Shown: in pieces, positions 61,981 through 64,000 of the stretch
How the letters are laid out: each line of letters begins with the position of its first letter
How positions within the stretch are numbered: position 1 is the stretch's first letter
Source: ELB16-189 sp018266435
Lineage (GTDB): Bacteria; Bacteroidota; Bacteroidia; Cytophagales; Cyclobacteriaceae
NCBI GenBank assembly: GCA_030123525.1
Contig: CP126125.1
Coordinates: 620,001 to 684,000 of the forward strand
Direction: 5' to 3'
DNA: 64,000 bases
Notes under the pieces: generated by a model
Database searches by the model: none
Seen by the model: only the letters and a program-made list of their open reading frames with translations
Told to the model about the DNA's origin: nothing
Position numbers and translations under genes: made by a program

Positions 61981-64000
61981 ATGAAAACAATCAGCAAAGA
62001 AAAAAAGGACGCAATCGTAACCTTGAACCAAACTCTTGAAAATGCAAAAGTTAAACTCAAAGAAGAATTTGTTGGGATTGACCAAGTGATCGATCAGATA
62101 GCTGACATGTGCCGAGCCTGGTATGTGTTTCCTGAGTATCAACTAAAGCCTACCGTAATAAACCTATGGGGAATGACGGGAGTGGGCAAAACAAGTCTGG
62201 TGAAAAGATTCTGCGAACTGATCAACTTTTCTAACAAACTCATCAGCTTTGATCTTGGAAGTTCTGTTTCCGAAAGCTGGACATTTCAGAATAATATTAA
62301 AAGTATTGCTGAAGTGCACCAGGGTAAACCTGTGGTGATACTATTAGATGAATTTCAACATGCCCGGACATTAAATAGAATAGGCGAAGAACTTGACCGA
62401 CCTGCCGCCCGGATGGTTTGGGAAGTATTGGATAGTGGGCAATTTACTACTGTTGATTATCCTTATGGATTGTCTGATCTGAATGAGCTGATCTGTAAGC
62501 TTAGAGAAATTCTGGCACTAGGTGTGGTGGTTGAAAATGGATTGATAAAGGATTCCATTGGGGTCTATTATAAGGTTTTCTACAAGGGATTAGTAAACCC
62601 AGATGCAAAAGAGAAAAAGAATGTGATTGAGTCCTTTAAGAAAGCGGAGGATGAATTTGATTTATTCGTACCCGCCCGATCTTATGATGTGATCATTGGG
62701 TTGCTACCTGTTCTATATCCTACCCGGCTTTCGTTGTGGGAGGATTTACAAAAACTGAATGGGAATGAAACGGTTCGTTTTTTGAAACATCTTTATGAAC
62801 AGGCGATTGCACCCAAGAAGATTGATTGCACCAAATCATTGATTTTTGTTCTGGGCAACCTAGATGAAGCATATAACATGAGTAAAGACATTTCGGTGGA
62901 CATGGAAGCGGATAACTTCCATGAGAATTCACTGGAAATAACGTTACCTGATATAAAGCGCGCACTGCTGCTTCGATTCAGAGCCGAACAGCTTTCACGG
63001 TTGGGAAATAATCACATTATTTATCCTGCGTTCAATAATGAAAACTATCGCGAGTTAATAAGCCGTTACCTCCAAAGGATCGCGGACAGGACATTTTCAA
63101 CTCTGGGTATTAATTTGAAGTTCGAAAATACTGTGCATGAACTTTTATATCAGGAGGGTGTGGTACCAACGCAAGGAACCAGACCACTCTTCAGCACTAT
63201 TAATAATTTAATTGAGACCAAGCTCCCCAAGATTATTACTTCCGTATTTATTCAAAAAAGGAAATGTGATTCGCTGGTGCTTTCATATGAAGGTGATAAA
63301 CTGATCTCTACTTCTTATTTTAATAAAAAGAGAACCGCCACCTTTGATGAAATCGTTGAGCTTGCCCTTAGCCAACTGCGGATAACCAAACGAAATGATA
63401 AACAAGCACTCGTGGCTGTACACGAGGCGGGACATGCTGTAGTTTATATCGTGTTGTCACGCAGACTTCCCGAGCGGATTGTGTCGGTAGCGATCGATGC
63501 CTCTTGTAATGGTTTTGTTTCCATAAAAGACCGAAAAGGTTTTCGTTCACGAAAGGACATGGAAAATGAAATTTGTACACTGTTGGGTGGTTATTCTGCT
63601 GAGATATTGATTTTTGGCAAGGACTTTCTAACTAGTGGGGCGTCCTTTGATTTTTCCCAGGCGACTTCAAGAGCCAGTGACATGGTAAGAGAACTCGGCA
63701 TGGGAAGCCTAATAGGATCTTATCACGTGCGTTCAGCACAAACCAACGCCTTCCTGCATAATGAGGATCAAACAACGCGTGAGATGGAAAGGATTTTGGC
63801 GGATGCTCTGGCTGTCACCAACCAAGTGTTAGAGGAAAACCGATCGCTGCTTCTTGCACTTGCTGATTATTTAAGTGATGAACGAATGATGGAGAAGAAA
63901 ATGATTGCTGAATATGTGAGTCAATATTCAACTCTTCAAGTAGAAAATGACGAACGTATTTTCGAAACAATACACTACCGAAAGCGATTGAAAGAACAGG
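61981..64000 (+). CDS. Soluble chimera of a ClpB/ClpA-like AAA+ ATPase and an FtsH-class M41 zinc peptidase (3' end beyond window)
   Basis: At least 673 residues, open to the window edge. The AAA+ module has Walker A GMTGVGKT (64-71), Walker B VVILLDEF (118-125), a sensor (LIFVLGNLDEA), a ClpB-D2-like small domain (RFRAEQLSRLGN, 332-343) and GTRPLF (near 399-404). It then passes into a peptidase M41 domain with the zinc motif HEAGH (481-485) and the distal ligand region SGASFDFSQAT (Asp557). FtsH has transmembrane helices and a classic AAA domain; neither is seen here. So this is an ATP-driven cytosolic protease of mixed origin. It is headed by a WYL operator. No named system comes to mind. 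Confidence 0.85.
   Translation, partial: MKTISKEKKDAIVTLNQTLENAKVKLKEEFVGIDQVIDQIADMCRAWYVFPEYQLKPTVINLWGMTGVGKTSLVKRFCELINFSNKLISFDLGSSVSESWTFQNNIKSIAEVHQGKPVVILLDEFQHARTLNRIGEELDRPAARMVWEVLDSGQFTTVDYPYGLSDLNELICKLREILALGVVVENGLIKDSIGVYYKVFYKGLVNPDAKEKKNVIESFKKAEDEFDLFVPARSYDVIIGLLPVLYPTRLSLWEDLQKLNGNETVRFLKHLYEQAIAPKKIDCTKSLIFVLGNLDEAYNMSKDISVDMEADNFHENSLEITLPDIKRALLLRFRAEQLSRLGNNHIIYPAFNNENYRELISRYLQRIADRTFSTLGINLKFENTVHELLYQEGVVPTQGTRPLFSTINNLIETKLPKIITSVFIQKRKCDSLVLSYEGDKLISTSYFNKKRTATFDEIVELALSQLRITKRNDKQALVAVHEAGHAVVYIVLSRRLPERIVSVAIDASCNGFVSIKDRKGFRSRKDMENEICTLLGGYSAEILIFGKDFLTSGASFDFSQATSRASDMVRELGMGSLIGSYHVRSAQTNAFLHNEDQTTREMERILADALAVTNQVLEENRSLLLALADYLSDERMMEKKMIAEYVSQYSTLQVENDERIFETIHYRKRLKEQ

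Larger units (their letters stand above)
55168..64000. mobile_element. Possible second, tandem island (continues past the window)
   Basis: Accessory, AT-rich, mostly rightward genes continue past attR, although chromosome or a tRNA would be expected there. They are nucleases, ATPases, WYL regulators and a protease. No second integrase and no third copy of the 15-bp repeat was found in the window, so the right boundary must lie beyond 64000. The alternative is that this is a resident defence-rich chromosomal region. Confidence 0.4.

Overview
The window looks like a chromosome segment of a Bacteroidota bacterium, most likely Cytophagales or a related order. The signs are a SusC/SusD outer-membrane pair, Bacteroidota-type promoters (TTTG-N19-TAnnTTTG, clearest before the L31 gene), the long GlmU-like sugar nucleotidyltransferase, type B ribosomal protein L31, a LytS/LytTR pair and weak Shine-Dalgarno sequences. 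No rRNA, tRNA or CRISPR array was found.

Positions 1 to about 37,500 are ordinary chromosome. In order they hold an MsbA-type ABC exporter cut by the window edge, L31, the GlmU-like protein, DNA polymerase III delta', a cyclophilin, a dTDP-4-dehydrorhamnose reductase-like protein, a leftward envelope-stress operon (LiaF-like, DUF4288, sensor kinase, LytTR regulator), a diheme cytochrome, an RND-type exporter, an acyl-CoA oxidase-like enzyme, a sterol desaturase-family enzyme, dGTPase, glycyl-tRNA synthetase, a two-gene ABC transporter, an M24 peptidase, a prohibitin-like lipoprotein and dihydroorotate dehydrogenase. A DeoR-family regulator then faces a SusC/SusD, phosphoesterase and glycosidase-like cluster, followed by an ABC-F protein. 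Two decayed genes (TMEM220-like and thioredoxin-like) lie in apparently empty gaps.

Positions 37,563 to 55,167 are an integrated element. A 15-bp direct repeat with the layout of a tRNA 3' end marks both edges. A tyrosine integrase sits just inside the left edge, followed by RteC-like, excisionase-like and replication-initiator-like genes and a DUF5131 gene. The main cargo is a type I restriction-modification operon, hsdM-hsdS-(YaaC-like)-hsdR, tightly followed by a YgjP/M48-type metallopeptidase and a KAP-type P-loop NTPase. A GIY-YIG/DUF4357 protein lies close to the right edge.

No tRNA body follows the right-hand repeat. Accessory genes continue to the end of the window instead, which suggests a second element in tandem. 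It carries a gene run encoding an AAA+ ATPase, a metallophosphoesterase, two PD-(D/E)XK-like proteins and a WYL regulator, then a DUF429 protein. Last comes the most unusual unit: a second WYL regulator, a soluble chimera of a ClpB/ClpA-like AAA+ module with an FtsH-class M41 zinc peptidase, and a divergent small protein with a UVR-like motif. The same inverted repeat, CGACA-N5-TGTCG, lies before both the WYL gene and the AAA-M41 gene, so this looks like a WYL-controlled proteolytic system. It is the best candidate in the window for something undescribed.
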